From Cololabis saira (Eukaryota; Chordata; Actinopteri; Beloniformes; Belonidae): a stretch of DNA of 64,000 nucleotides. The position numbers and the translations under genes are program-made. This document shows positions 1 to 12,286 of this stretch, piece after piece. The first letter of the stretch is position 1; each line of letters begins with the position of its first letter. The notes beneath the pieces were generated by a model, which did not search any database, was not told the DNA's origin, and worked only from the letters and a program-made list of their open reading frames with translations. The DNA lies in assembly GCF_033807715.1 (NCBI RefSeq), contig NC_084606.1:35123398-35187397 (forward strand). Direction: 5' to 3'.

Positions 1-64
1 AAGAAAGAAAAAAAAATTCCTACAGATACAATAGGGCCTTCGCACTGAAGGTGCTCGGGCCCTA
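1..64 (-). repeat. End of a G-family teleost repeat, cut by the window edge
   Basis: Reads on the minus strand as the terminal part of the repeat seen at 49334-50160, sharing the TAGGGCCCGAGCAC end and the GTGCGAAGGCCCT motif. It continues past the left edge and sits inside the H-type hAT end that follows. Confidence 0.6.
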
Positions 65-156
65 AAAATCGATCTTTAGACATACAAATCGATTTTTAGA
101 AATTCAGATGAGAATCGATTTAGAATTGGAAAATCGATTTTTTAAACACAGGCCTA
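65..156 (+). mobile_element. Right end of an H-type hAT-like element
   Basis: Closely matches the right end of the element at 45101-45843, including repeated ATCGATTT blocks and a terminal AGGCCTA. Only this end is in the window. Confidence 0.6.
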
Positions 157-2390
157 GATGACTACTGACAAAAGATGCAACAGAAGGAGCCTTCATGGTC
201 TCTGCTTCTTACAGGTGAATATTTGATCATGAATATCTAAGTACTGATCCAGAGGACATGAACTCTCCTCCTCTAGCATCTATTCACAGTCTTCACTTTT
301 TAACGTGTATAGATTTATGACAAGGCAGCAACGACTGGATGGAGATTCGTGCACAATAAGTGCGTCTTACACACTTTTTGTACATATACAAAGTGAAAAT
401 AACGTATCTGTACAAAGTTATAAAGGAATATGAGCAATATTCCTTCATACAAAATCTTGAAATCCTACACAAACTCCCGGACCCCCATCTCATTTTTTAT
501 ATTGTAGTATCCGTAAGTGTACCTAAGACCGTGCACTACTTTCTACGACAGAACTATTATTGGAAAAAGCCTGAGGACATGGATAGCACGCTCGTTCACC
601 CCTTGAGATTCCACTAGATTTTGCTGAATGTTACTGTTGATGAAAGCCTTAAATTGTTGGTTTTTTTAATCACATTTTTATCAGCAAAACTCCTAAATTG
701 CTCAACTGTTGTTCCACTTACTCTGAGTGGTGAATCCCTCTTCATATTTACTTCTGAGAGTTTCAGCCTGTTTGGTCAACCAGTAAAGAGATTAGTAACA
801 TGTCTCATGGTAAAGACTCTCTTAAGTTACTTACAAATTAGTAGCATTGTTCAACATTTCTAATTTCTTAATGTTTTTTTTTTTTTTTTTGAATTTACAA
901 CGCCTTAAAGATTTTTGGTAGAGGTGTAACTGCAAACTACGAAGCTTGTCGTGTAATTTCATTCAAAATGCGACGGGAAACACAAGTTTACAAGAACACA
1001 GATGTGTTTTCTAACAATCGCTGGGAGTCAAAGTTGCAAATTAATCTGTTTGAGGTTAATGACCTGATAAGTCCGGATTCCTGATGTGCTCTACTGTAGT
1101 GAATGCGTGCATGGATAGCCCCCTCTAGTGCACATGAGGAAGCGGGCTCAGTGGCACGGTCACGTCTATAAATAACATGCCTTTAAGTATTAATATCATC
1201 TTATACCAGCAGGACCAGGTTGCTCCTCAGTTAAGACATTTATGCTAGTACAGTACAGTTTGTGAAAACGGTATCTCAGTTTAACCAACGGTGCAGCAAA
1301 TAAATAGAAATCTGACACCACATCTAAAAAAAAAAAAAAAAATACAATATTTACTCTTGCAAGGACTAGATGGTTTGACGGAGCTGAACTTGCAGGAGAA
1401 TCTGCAGAATGTCTGTGTTGCGATCTAAACTAAGAATACTGTACCGGTGTAAAGTCGCCTCACTGGGAACAGCAGCCCACAATTAACTATTCCCGCGTTT
1501 CAAGCTGAGATGTGTATCTTTCCATTTGTGCCGATTGGTGTGAAAAGAATGACTCTGAATGGCTTTCCCTGATTGTTTTTCCACCTGCATGGAGATTTTA
1601 GTGTTACATTCGTGCTGAGACAGTTTGGTCTCAATGACAGAGTCAGCTACAGGTGAATACAAGGCTCTTCCCTTCCTCTTTTCTTTCTTCTTCTTTTTAT
1701 TGTGTCTGCTGCAATTTGCACAGTGAGAGAAAGGGAATGACAGTGATGCATCGACGAGTGCAGCCACCCTTTTTAAACCTTGGCAATGCCCTCCTTCTCT
1801 GTCCCTTCCTCGATCATAGCCTACTCCACTTCTCTTGCCTTGTTTACTTCACTTTTACAGCCTCTATTTTTTACCCCCCCCCCCCCCCCCCCCCCCTCCC
1901 CACCCTTTTGTCCAGAGGGCATATTCAAATCCAGAGATGCAGCTGGGGTGTCTCCCTTGTGACCTAACTGCCTTGCACTCTGCTCACACCGTGCACTGTG
2001 TTTGAAAGCAATATGTTGTGTCATGGCATTACTGGAATAGGCACAGAACAAATGCTTTTTTTTTTTGTCAAGTTGTCCTGCTGCCACAAGGATAAGTTCG
2101 TAGGTGAGAAGATCACTGCCTGTGAGTCAAATCCAATTTAATCTCGGAGTACTTTCCAAATACTATAGGATGCCTCCAGGCAGAAATATTTTATATGTTA
2201 AAAATGCCCCCACCCCCCCAACACTGACCATCTGTGTTAACTTCATCAGCAGAAAGAAAATATGAAGCACTGCAAATGTTCCAGACCTGTAAAAGCTGCA
2301 TATATCTGTGAAATGAGGTACCAGCGTGAGTTTGGCGTTGATCCAGCTGGGGGGGAGATGTGGGGGAGATATGGGGGAGATGGGGGTGTT
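157..2390. other. Part of nwd2 intron 1; nothing else recognised
   Basis: By position this is intronic sequence of nwd2 on the minus strand. I see only low-complexity stretches (T-run near 876-890, A-run near 1326-1341, C-run 1874-1898) and short chance ORFs. No exon with splice sites and a recognisable peptide was found. Confidence 0.5.
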
Positions 2391-2811
2391 GTGCCAAAAA
2401 GTGATTGCCTGTCAGAATCTGATTTCTTCTGATTTTCTGGCTGTGGGAGTGCGCACAGCAGCCCGTTAAACGATAGCGCTAAAACGTCAGATTTTCAGAT
2501 TATGAAGCTGAAGAATGAGATCAAATCATATTTAGGCAGAAACAACCTTTCATTAACTGTATTTGGCCTTCAATCAATTTTTGGCAGGTGAAATTGCCTA
2601 TTTTGTGTTGTAATGGTCCTTTAAAAGAGTTAAAAGCAATCCTGTGAGCGCTAGTGTTTATATTATGAAGCTCAAGAATGAGATCAAATCATATTATAGG
2701 CAGAAACAATCTTTCACTAACTGTATTTGGCCTTCAATCAATTTTTGGCAGGTAAAAAGACCCATTTTCAGGGGAGAAATCAGATTCTGGCAGGCAATCA
2801 CTTTTTGGCAC
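2391..2811. mobile_element. Inverted-repeat DNA element with an internal duplication
   Basis: The ends form a 36-bp terminal inverted repeat with one mismatch, starting GTGCCAAAAAGTGATTGC. Inside, about 110 bp (2500-2600) is repeated in direct orientation at 2662-2770, each unit ending in CAATTTTTGGCAGGT. There is no transposase ORF and no clear target duplication, so the superfamily is unassigned. Its right end lies 18 bp from the nwd2 splice donor. Confidence 0.7.
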
Positions 2812-2829
2812 GGTAGGGGAGCCTCTTAC

Positions 2830-2980
2830 CGTCGGGGTTGGCGCAGATGAAGACGCGCACGCTGCGGCCGGCGGGGACGTGGTGCGGCGGCAGCGCGCTC
2901 ATGTTGCCGCTCACGGCCGCCCTGCGCAGCGCAGACTCCCGCGGGCACGGCTGCCTGCTGCCCGCTCCCGACGGCCACAT
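2830..2980 (-). CDS. nwd2: nwd2 first coding exon (partial gene)
   Basis: On the minus strand an ATG at 2980-2978 opens 50 codons plus one base, followed by a consensus donor (G|GTAAGAG, intron beginning at 2829). The peptide begins MWPSGAGSRQPCPRESALRR and ends VRVFICANPD. I recognise this as the conserved N-terminus of NWD2, a large cytoplasmic NACHT ATPase/WD-repeat protein expressed in brain, usually about 1,700 residues. Only this N-terminal leader, upstream of the NACHT and WD40 parts, is present; later exons lie left of the window. The exon is GC-rich unlike its surroundings. The start is supported by the family N-terminus and by the (CA)n tract immediately upstream. The exon splits a Gly codon after its first base (phase 1). 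I am confident of the exon and fairly confident of the gene; nwd1-like paralogues are the alternative. Confidence 0.85.
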
Positions 2981-3001
2981 GGGGGGCGACTTCCAGCGTG
3001 G

Positions 3002-3060
3002 CTGCACACACACACACACACACACACACAGGCACGCAAACACCCGCACACACACACATG
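3002..3060. repeat. (CA)n tract just upstream of the nwd2 start, acceptor-like on the minus strand
   Basis: CA dinucleotides run over 3005-3030 and again near 3045-3058. On the minus strand this is a TG-rich tract ending in CAG 21 nt before the nwd2 ATG, which resembles a 3' splice site. Whether nwd2 has an upstream non-coding exon cannot be settled from sequence alone. Confidence 0.7.
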
Positions 3061-3114
3061 CGCACAAGAAAGGGTCAAGTTAGGGCGGCCAGGCGCGTCC
3101 ACGCACCCACATTT

Positions 3115-3238
3115 AAAGCCTGATTTATGGTTCTGCGTTAAATCGACGCAGAGCGTACGCCGTAGGGTTACGGCGTGGCCGCGTAGCTTACGCCGTAAGC
3201 TCTGCGTTGGTGTAACGCGGAACTATAAATCAGCCTTT
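3115..3238. mobile_element. C-family MITE (about 125-130 bp)
   Basis: Near-perfect palindromic element with ends AGCCTGATTTATGGTTC and AACGCGGAACTATAAATCAG. Related copies lie near 19170, 30949, 34211 and 41444. Copies at 30949 and 41444 have TTA on both sides, which fits a PIF/Harbinger-type 3-bp target duplication. Confidence 0.75.
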
Positions 3239-3553
3239 ACGCACAGATTCCCCTGGATCCATCCACACATGGAGCGTCAACAATGGGAATGGCGTTGGGC
3301 TTTTTTCATAGGTTAAAAAAAAAAAGAAATATGATATATATTTATAAATAAATACATATAAACAAAACTATTCCGTCGACTTGAATTAATGTGCAATAAA
3401 AGCAATGGGTGACAGTAGCGTGCCAAGCCAAAACCATGTCGCCCATTGATCCACACACCATTCAAGTTAAATCTACCAAGTCTTCTTTCCTTAAAACATG
3501 AATGAAAGTGCTCGTGTTTGTTCATGCATTCATGTAGTGGGCATTACAATAAT
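3239..3553. other. Unique flank, nothing recognised
   Basis: AT-rich sequence upstream of nwd2. No repeat, exon or RNA gene is evident apart from the adjacent element ends. Confidence 0.4.
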
Positions 3554-4306
3554 CAGTACTGGAGTTGAGGGGGGATGAGGGGGGATGGCATCCCCCCCTG
3601 AAATAAAAACGGTCCAAATCCTCCCCCCTGTAAAACTGCCATCCCCCCTTTCCATCCCTTATGTCATTTCATCAATGAATGTGGTTTTACTGCTATTTCA
3701 ACATTTAGAGTCATCACCAGAAAAATAACGCCAGAAAAAATAACTTATTTGTCAATTTTCACCTGTAAAGTAAATTTTCACTTGAAATAAGTAGAAAAAT
3801 CTGCCAGTGGGATTTATCTTCTTATTACAAGGAAAACAATCTTGTTCCACTTGTTCTTCTACTTATTTCAAGTGAAAATCTACTTGAAACAGGTGAAAAT
3901 TGTTGTTTTTTCCAGTGATGAGTCTTGTTTTAAGTGTAATGAGATTTTTTAACTAAAATGAGACATTTTAACTAGAAATAAGACAAATATTCTTGTTAAG
4001 ATTGTGAGTTTTTGCAGTGATCCATTTTACTTATCCTGTGAAGGACAGAATCATATTGATAAGTTCAGAAAAGTGTTTTTTATTGTTGTGTTTTGATGTA
4101 TTTGATGTAAGCCCAGTGGATATTTAAAGCTTACAGAAGGCTGCATTTAACTGCTGCTATGTCATTCCTGCAGTATTTCTGCAGGTGTTTTGGTCACTGC
4201 TATTATTTGTAATATATTATATTATTTGTAATCAGCACAAATTATCTGTCCCCATATGATAAAATCCACCATCCCCCCCTGATTTTTCTTTACAACTCGA
4301 ATACTG
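3554..4306 (+). mobile_element. A-family hAT MITE, copy 1
   Basis: Ends CAGTACTGGAGTT and AACTCGAATACTG form a 13-bp inverted repeat. The element is flanked by a perfect 8-bp duplication, ACAATAAT (3546-3553 and 4307-4314). The left end is rich in GGGGGGATG; the middle holds a truncated copy of the B fold-back ending GTTTTTGCAGTG. There is no ORF, so it must have been moved by another element's hAT transposase. It lies between nwd2 exon 1 and the promoter candidate. Confidence 0.9.
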
Positions 4307-4439
4307 ACAATAATAGTACAGTACGCACAGCCAGCCATCGCCATGGTGCATGCGTAATGTGTATATACACGTCCTTGGACGCATTCATGAATTGTCATGC
4401 CATAGTGGGACAAAAACAAGACAAACAAAACAAACGAAA

Positions 4440-5400
4440 CGACACAAAACTGGAGTAGACGAGCAAGGCAGGCATCAGCCGCGGTTCCCACCCCAGAGAA
4501 GATGCTCGTAAAGGCGAATAACCGCACAGAAAGGTTATTCCGTCCGGCAGGAGCGCGATGCCAAGGCGCTGGGTTTCACGTAGTTGGACTATCTTGAAAT
4601 CTTTGTTTCACAGATGGAAAACCTCGCTTGAGGGGGAAAAAAAGACAACAAAAAAGCGAAAGGGGAGGAAAAAGTTGAGCAGTCCACCACTGACTGCATC
4701 AATTCCTCCAAACAACTAACTGTGAAGCCACAGACGCGGCGAACCCACGGACTTCTTGGCTACTAACGCTGGAGACGAGGGCACGACGGGACACTTCTTG
4801 TTGCTCACATTCAGTCGCTTCATTTCGGGGAAATATCCAAACGTGGAGGACGGTTCAAGAGGCGGTTAAAAACGCCCATTTAGAGCCGCCCTGAGCGGGA
4901 GACGGGCGCCGGGGAGACGGTGGAGCGGACGCCGCGGCTCGGTGTGTCTCCGCGTCATTGCTGCTGTCTGTGTGTTTCTGCGGGAGCGCACAGCACAGCG
5001 CGGCGCTTGCGCGGCAAGCTCGCAGCACGCGCGCGCTCACTTCCGGTTTCAAAATAAAACCACCGCTTCACCAACAGTTTTTCGCCGGTGAACGAGTTTA
5101 GGAGCTATATTTCGGAGTTTATGATAACAATTCAAGAATAGAAAAAAAACAACGGATCTCATATGTACACACTGCGGATATTTTCAACAGCGTTGAGGTT
5201 CACACTCACTTCGAAGTCGTCCGCCCGAGTTACGCTTTTAAGCTGAAAAGAGGAGAAGGCTTTTCCGGTCGCGCTCCAGCTTCCTCCGTGGGACTTGACG
5301 GGAGTGAGAGGATGCTGAGGAGGTTTCCTCCTCCTCCCTGTCTCCTTCCTCTCCTCTCTCCGCCGGAGGATGCTCACCCCGCTCCTATTAAAATTGCAAT
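4440..5400 (-). promoter_or_regulatory. CpG-rich candidate promoter region of nwd2
   Basis: 4850-5060 is much richer in GC and CpG than its surroundings and contains an ETS-type ACTTCCGG motif (5039-5046). It lies 1.5-2.5 kb upstream of the nwd2 ATG. The assignment is positional inference; no transcript evidence is visible, and a promoter for an unseen plus-strand gene is possible. Confidence 0.4.
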
Positions 5401-5673
5401 GGAGCGCGTAGTCAGCATTGTGTTGTCCTAAATGACGCTACAACCCTTTTCCAGTCACAAACAAAACTAGACATTAGGCTGCCCTTACAATGACTCAGTC
5501 TTTTATTTACTCAGCAGACGTCAAATAAAGTTCAAAACGGTTTAAATAGTCAGAAAAACGTGTCCTTAAAATCTGTGGACTGAAAATGAACAATTCTCTG
5601 AGTGTATCGGCTACTTATCCTTGTTCCCAAACTTAGAAAAGAGCACAGTTTTACGATAATTGCAGGGTATAAC

Positions 5674-6425
5674 CAGTACTGGAGTTGAGGGGGGATGAGG
5701 GGGGATGGCATCCCCCCCTGAAATAAAAACGGTCCAAATCATCCCCCTTGTAAAACTGCTATCCCCCCTTTCTATCCCTTATGTCATTTCAACAATGAAT
5801 GTGGTTTTACTGCTATTTCAACATTTACAATCATCACCAGAAAAATAACTTATTTGACAATTTTCACCTGTTTCAAGTAAATTTTCACTTGAAATAAGTA
5901 GAAAAATCTGCCAGTGGGACAAGATTTACCTTCTTATTACAAGCAAAAAAAAATCTTGTTCCACTGGCAGATTTTTCTACTTATTTCAAGTGAAAATCTA
6001 CTTGAAACAGGTGAAAATTGTTGTTTTTTCCAGTGATGAGTCTTGTTTTAAGTGTAATGATATTTTTTTTGACTAAAATGAGACATTTTAACTATAAATA
6101 AGACAAATATTCTTGTTAAGATTGTGAGTTTTTGCAGTGATCCATGTTACTTATCCTGTGAAGGACAGAGTCATATTGATAAGTTCAGAAAAGTGTTTTT
6201 TATTGTTGTGTTTTGATGTATTTGATGTAAGCCCAGTGGATATTTAAAGCTTACAGAAGGCTGCATTTAACTGCTGCTATGTCATTCCTGCAGTATTTCT
6301 GCAGCTGTTTTGGTCACTGCTATTATTTGTAATATATTATATTATTTGTAATCAGCACAAATTATCTGTCCCCATATGATCAAATCCACCATCCCCCCTG
6401 ATTTATTTTTACAACTCGAGTACTG
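5674..6425 (+). mobile_element. A-family hAT MITE, copy 2
   Basis: Same structure as copy 1, with terminal CAGTACTGGAGTT / AACTCGAGTACTG. The flanking 8-bp duplication GGTATAAC (5666-5673, 6426-6433) is perfect. No coding capacity. Confidence 0.92.
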
Positions 6426-6433
6426 GGTATAAC

Positions 6434-7192
6434 ACCTTATTATTTAGTAACAGGTTTCTGAATGCCCCTTTCTGTGGCAGAAAAGGTAGGGCTTTCAATT
6501 AATTGTTTTATCGATACATGTACCTCTGCTTTGCAGCCTCTGTTATTCGTGTAGGAGGTTTAAGTGCATTGGACTTAAACTAAACGGAATTGATTACCGT
6601 GCTGTTCTTGTGAGGAGGGGAAATGCTGAACCATATATTTTTCTCCCTTCTCAGTCTCAGTGTTTAACCATTTCTCTCAATCGGAGATGTGTCTGACATG
6701 AAGCTCAGCCGCTAATGCTTTCAATTTATGTTAGGAATGCACAATAATAAGGACTTATGTATAGAAGTATATTTTCCTGGTTTAAAATGTTTTAAATTAG
6801 GAAAAACATAATAAGGAGCTATGAGACTCTGAGTTCTGCACTTAATCCACAATACGATACAGACAACTTTTAAAACTGGTAGCTATACAAACACCAAATC
6901 TAGGTTACGTTCATAAACTAATGAGGCTGGAGATGACTTACAGTACTGCTGCAGGTCTTGAGGGTGATTCCGGCTTTTGCAGGCGCACACAAACCTATTT
7001 AAGTCAGCCTGCAGGGCCACCAGCTCACACCGGAACAAAACCCAGGCTCTGGAAAAGATCAAGTGGAGCACCGGGAACTGAAGCCCTGTTCCCAACGGTG
7101 GTATGACCTTTCCTAGTCTGGTGCTTCCATGCTATCTCATAATACCAAGTCCGTTGATCATGGGTGCACCTGCACTGGATTACTTTTCCAAA
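6434..7192. other. Unique sequence, nothing recognised
   Basis: No element ends, convincing ORF or splice-bounded exon seen. Confidence 0.4.
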
Positions 7193-7270
7193 GGATGTCA
7201 TTTACACCGCTTTTTTGCTTGGTGTGATGAGGGGGAGGTTAAATGCGTGTTTTTGCTGATGAAAGAGTTA
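7193..7270. repeat. 78-bp segment also present, inverted, inside A copy 4
   Basis: The reverse complement of this segment appears at 29295-29371 with about one substitution and one 1-bp deletion, adjoining the same B element in both places. See the finding on ectopic exchange. Confidence 0.85.
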
Positions 7271-7680
7271 CACTGCAAAAACTCAAAATCTTAACAAGAA
7301 TATTTGTCTTATTTCTAGTTAAAATGTCTCATTTTTAGTCAAAAAATGTCATTACACTTAAAACAAGACTCATTACCAGAAAAATAACTTGTTATTTGAC
7401 GATTTTCACCTGTTTCAAGTAAATTTTCACTTGAAATAAGTAGAAAAAATCTGCCAGTGGAACCAGATTTATTTTCTCATTACAAGCAAAAAAATCTTGT
7501 TCCATTGGCAGATTTTTTCTACTTATTTCAAGTGAAAATTGACTTGAAACAGGTGAAAATCGTCAAATAACAAGTTATTTTTCTGGTAATGACTCTTGTT
7601 TTACTGTAATTGTGAAAAATTAGACATTTTAACTAGAAATAAGACAAATATTATTGTTAAGATTTTGAGTTTTTGCAGTG
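7271..7680. mobile_element. B-family fold-back MITE flanked by TA
   Basis: Long imperfect inverted repeat, arms about 190-200 bp, starting CACTGCAAAAACTCAAAATC and ending in its reverse complement. TA occurs on both sides (7269-7270, 7681-7682), which fits a Tc1/mariner-type target. A truncated B copy is embedded in every A-family element. No ORF. Confidence 0.85.
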
Positions 7681-8291
<611 letters not shown>

Positions 8292-9193
8292 GGGTCCGTG
8301 GACTTCGCGGCCATCCGTTTTTTGTTTTGAAATGACACAATCAAAATAGAGAAATTATCCAAAATAATACGTTTCCCGTTTTTTGTTTTGATAATAAAAC
8401 ACGAAAAACGGAAAACGGATCGTTATCCATTATCCGTTATCCTGCTGTCTTTTAGTGTGGTAGGCTTGATGAACTCTTCTCAACATTTTGCCTACTCTGC
8501 CCTCAGATGCTTTTACTCCTTTTGTGGACAGATATCCAGTCATCATTTTTCGACCAATTTTCCAGTCTTGGAGTTTTCCAGTATTGATTAGACGCTGCTT
8601 TTTTTTTGGACGCTACAACATCATCACTGCAGTTTCGTGACAGAGTGAAGACAAATTACAGATTAAACTCATGTTTCACTCCCATATTTGATTTATTTTC
8701 TGTTTCAACATTAAAAAAAATCTAAAACTGTTCATTTTCAATCTGATCAACAAAAGAACCAGAAACAACTTTCATCATTTATTAGATTTTCAAACACATC
8801 AATGAAATCGGATAACGGATAACGGATAAGGGATAACGATTTGTTTTCCGTTTTTTGTTTTTTATTATCAAAACAAAAAACGGGAAACGGATTGTGGCAG
8901 GGTGGAGGTGCAGCCACTCAGGTGATTGGGCACAGGTGTGCCCAATCAGCCTCTCCACCCTGCCTGCCTTCATAAGGCGTGGCTGCACAGCAGCAAGAGG
9001 TCTCTGCTGAAGGTGCTGGTGTCTGCAGTGAAGGAGTGAATAAACCGGTTCCTGCACAAAACCCTGTGTCCTCTGTCCTGTTGGTCGGCCCCAGTGGCAA
9101 CGAGCTTGCTACACGGATTATTTTGGATTATTTCTCTACTTTTATTGTGTCATTTCAAAACAAAAAACAGATGGCCGCGAAGTACATGGACCC
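8292..9193. mobile_element. M fold-back element interrupted by a solo LTR
   Basis: Left end GGGTCCGTGGACTTCGCGG and right end GAAGTACATGGACCC begin long inverted arms (over 110 bp) that share CCGTTTTTTGTTTTGA-type blocks. TTTT flanks both ends. The right arm is split at 8893-9113 by a solo LTR. The centre (about 8450-8800) is not palindromic and has no ORF. Confidence 0.75.
8893..9113 (+). mobile_element. Solo LTR, 221 bp
   Basis: Starts TGTGGCAGGG, ends GAGCTTGCTACA, and contains an AATAAA signal near its 3' part. A perfect 5-bp duplication, CGGAT, flanks it (8888-8892, 9114-9118). The ends and 5-bp duplication are those of an LTR retroelement reduced by LTR-LTR recombination. It is unlike the LTRs at 12756 and 18343. 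Confidence 0.85.
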
Positions 9194-9429
9194 TTTTGGT
9201 TCCATGTCAGTAATGAGATGGAGAATCTCAACTATAGGACACATTTTCCTTAAAAAAAATTATAATAAAGTTTAACATGAAACACTAAAATCAAATATGA
9301 GGAAATTGCCTTCAAAATAGTGCAATGAGGGAATAAAAAAACATGACCATGCATAATTTATTCTTGCATTATTTGTGTGTCTACAGCTATTTCGAAAAGT
9401 TAGCATCACTTCTTTCAACCTCAAACAAG

Positions 9430-10085
9430 TCTAGTCGACTCTTGAGTGGATTTTCTTCTCCAGCACTTTTGCATAAATACCACCAGGGAGGCTGAGGAGT
9501 TTAACTAGAACATAATCACTCGTTCTCCTTTTGTAAAGGAGAACCGACACCTCAGCCTGCCAGTCCAGAGGGATATTTCCACAACACCCAGAGCCTTGAG
9601 GAACTCAGGGAGGACTTCACCCGTCTTGCAGTCCTTTCAGCATCAGCAAGCCTTTTAAATACCTCAGTCACCCTCAGTCTGTGCGTGTTTAGGGCAGTGG
9701 AGAAAAGCGTGGCCTAAGTTAAGTCGAGATCTAATTTTAATTGAAAGGTTTTGGCAAGACCTTAAGAGAGATGTGACCATGGGTGATTGCCAAGAAGCCT
9801 CAATTAATAGCACTAATATTTTCTTACACCATGTTTCCCTCCACCTAGTTCTCATTCTCACTACAGTTCATAATGTCACTTGAAAACATTATAATCCATG
9901 CAGACTCCTGCCTGACTTCATCAGTCAACCCGTCAATCACTATGGAAAGCAAGAAAGGGGCTAAAGATCTTTGATGTGGTCACACTTCCACCTGAAACCT
10001 CTGTGTTATTCCTACTGTACACCTCGCCACTGACACACTCCCCCTAATAACGGTCCTGTACCACTATAACATACAGTATATGCTA
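9430..10085 (-). pseudogene. Decayed LINE reverse transcriptase, in two pieces
   Basis: On the minus strand, about 10085-9800 translates, with frame breaks, to peptide resembling the RT palm of fish non-LTR elements: a run like LTDEVRQESAW followed by MFSSDI, where active copies have F-A-D-D, so both catalytic Asp positions are disturbed. Around 9700-9430 comes a piece resembling the region before the palm (PPEFLKAL-like, then the LxKKGD-like segment). That order is inverted relative to an intact RT, implying rearrangement or two relics. Multiple stops; not functional. Confidence 0.6.
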
Positions 10086-10090
10086 TATCC

Positions 10091-10253
10091 CTAAGGGCCT
10101 TGACTCAAAGGAGGACTCAAAATGCACGACTCCAGGAACAAAAAAGAGTATTTATTCAAAAACGGAGCAAAAGGGCAATAGCAACAGAAAACACTCTTGA
10201 CGAGGAAAAACAAAGGCTGAACAAAAAGCGCTCTCTGGGAGGATCAATCTATT
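10091..10253. other. Older interspersed sequence hosting MITEs
   Basis: Together with 10822-10902, 11274-11495 and 12279-12350 this looks like one older A-rich repeat or transcript-like sequence now split by three younger elements. Class not determined. Confidence 0.3.
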
Positions 10254-10821
10254 GGCGCTTTTGCATTAGTACCGCCTTAACTCGGTTCTACCCGTTTTGC
10301 GCTTTTGCACTAGGGGCTGAGGCGGGCAGAGCCGCTCCAAGCCGATACTTTTTCTGTAACCATTTCAGCGAGGTTCTAATCAGGGCTGGGCAGGGACTAT
10401 TTCTGACGTCACCACCCTCCGCGCCACTGATTGGTCGGGGGCGTCAGACGTTTGAATCAGGAAGCGGGAGTCAGCGCGAGAGCGACTCGCGGCTCGAAGC
10501 GATTTTATTATACAGCGCAAAACGTCTGTTTGGTGATCCAACTCTGAGGTGCAGATGTTCATAAACCTGGTGGCTGACGAGAGAATTAAAAAAGGGATGT
10601 AGACGGGCTGTTTTTTTCTCAGCCGCTCCCGGCTCCAGCTGATTTCTGATCAGCGCCGACATGAACAAAGGTGTTGCGCAATCGAGTACGTCACAGCAGC
10701 TTCACCCCAACCCCCCCACTTCTCCCCTGGCTGTGGAAAAACACACGGGGACAAACGGGTAGAGCCGCGACGAGCCGCGCGGAGCCGAGCCGGGCTAAGG
10801 TGGTACTAATGCAAAAGCGGC
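10254..10821. mobile_element. GC-rich MITE with about 32-bp inverted ends
   Basis: Left end GGCGCTTTTGCATTAGTACC and right end GGTACTAATGCAAAAGCGGC match over about 28 of 32 positions. The interior is GC-rich with repeated GAGCCG motifs. No transposase; the target duplication is unclear (ATT/ATA). Confidence 0.7.
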
Positions 10822-10902
10822 ATATCACAACTTCAAGTACAATATAAATCTGGCGACGTGACTACACTTCAATCTGGCAACAAGACAAGGGGAGACACAA
10901 GC

Positions 10903-11273
10903 TGTGTCCCAATTCAGCGGCTGCATCCTTCGAGGGCTGGATTTGAAGGCAGATTACGTCACAGCGGCGCACCGAAGGCTGTCCCATTTGGAAGGCTCCT
11001 TCAAATGCAGCCTTCTTTTCCCGCCGTTTGAAGGATCCATCGTTGTATCCTCCGCGGCCGACCTTATCCCAAGATTCATTGCGCACAGTCAGAAAAATAT
11101 TTATTTCCAGAAAAATATTTTCAGCTGGTGGACCACCAGGAAATCCCCCACAGGCTAGACCGTCTCATTTCACCAGCGTCCGTCCAGCCTTCGGATTGGC
11201 CTTCGCGGTCTTCGAAAGCGTGGCCTACGAAGACCGCGTCCTCAGAAGGACGCAGACCCTGAATTGGGACACA
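10903..11273. mobile_element. O-family MITE with TGTGTCCCAATTCAG ends
   Basis: A perfect 15-bp terminal inverted repeat (TGTGTCCCAATTCAG) bounds 371 bp rich in GAAGGC/GCCTTC-type blocks. No coding capacity. Confidence 0.75.
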
Positions 11274-11495
11274 CCTACAGACTATTTATACATGAGGTAG
11301 GGGAACTACTAGGTGGAGCCAATCAGGGGCGGGGTTGACAATCACAGTGGAGGGAAAATCAGTCAAAGTCAGGATCTGCAACGAGAGGGAGAAGGTGAGT
11401 ATCTAAATAAAACAGGAAGTGCATGATGAGACTGGACATAAGCACACAATACCACAAGGACTAAACATGAAATTAACACAGACATGACATGAAAC

Positions 11496-12278
11496 TAGGG
11501 GTGGGCAAAAATATCGATATGGCAATATATCGCGATACTTTTCCAGCCGATTCAATATCGATATTCAAAATTTGAATATCGATTTTTTATTATTTTTTTT
11601 TATTTAAAATTTTTTTTTTTTTTATCCCCGATTTTTCTTCCCATTATATCACACAGTGCTCCTACCTAAGTGACAGTCCTGGGCATTGCCACTCTCTACC
11701 AACCCTGGGAGGGCCCTGCACTGAGCTCAGGTTTTATTTCACGTTTTATTTCATTTTATAATTTATTTTTTATATAACACAATTGCCTGTCCTTAAAAAA
11801 TGAAAAATAATGGACAGAGGTTTATTTATTTATGGATTTATATCTATACTGACTGATCACTGTGCCTGTCCTTGGTTTTAGTTCCATCTTTCTTGTGTTT
11901 ATTATCATTTGCCACATAATTAAAGCAACCTCATACTAAATTTAATGTTAATTTCATATGATGTAAATAATATGAAAAACATATACAAATATGTTGTAAC
12001 TTTAGCTTGTATAGTTATAATAAAACATTGTTTTGACTCAGTTTGTCCCATGAATTGTCACTATAATCTGATGAACGTGCAACTCGGATTTTAAGATCCA
12101 TCACTATCATCTGATGTACATATATACAACTTGGATTTTAAGATGTGTAATGCATTTTAAAATTTTTCGGTGAACTATGTAGAATATAATAATCGGGATA
12201 TCGCAATGTGTATCGTATCGTGGCTCAAGTATCGTGATGCGTATCATATCGTGAGGTCCTTCCCAATACCCACCCCTA
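11496..12278. mobile_element. I-family hAT element, non-autonomous
   Basis: Ends TAGGGGTGGGCA and ACCCACCCCTA, flanked by a perfect 8-bp duplication CATGAAAC (11488-11495, 12279-12286). Both ends carry ATATCG-rich subterminal repeats. No transposase ORF. Confidence 0.9.
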
Positions 12279-12286
12279 CATGAAAC

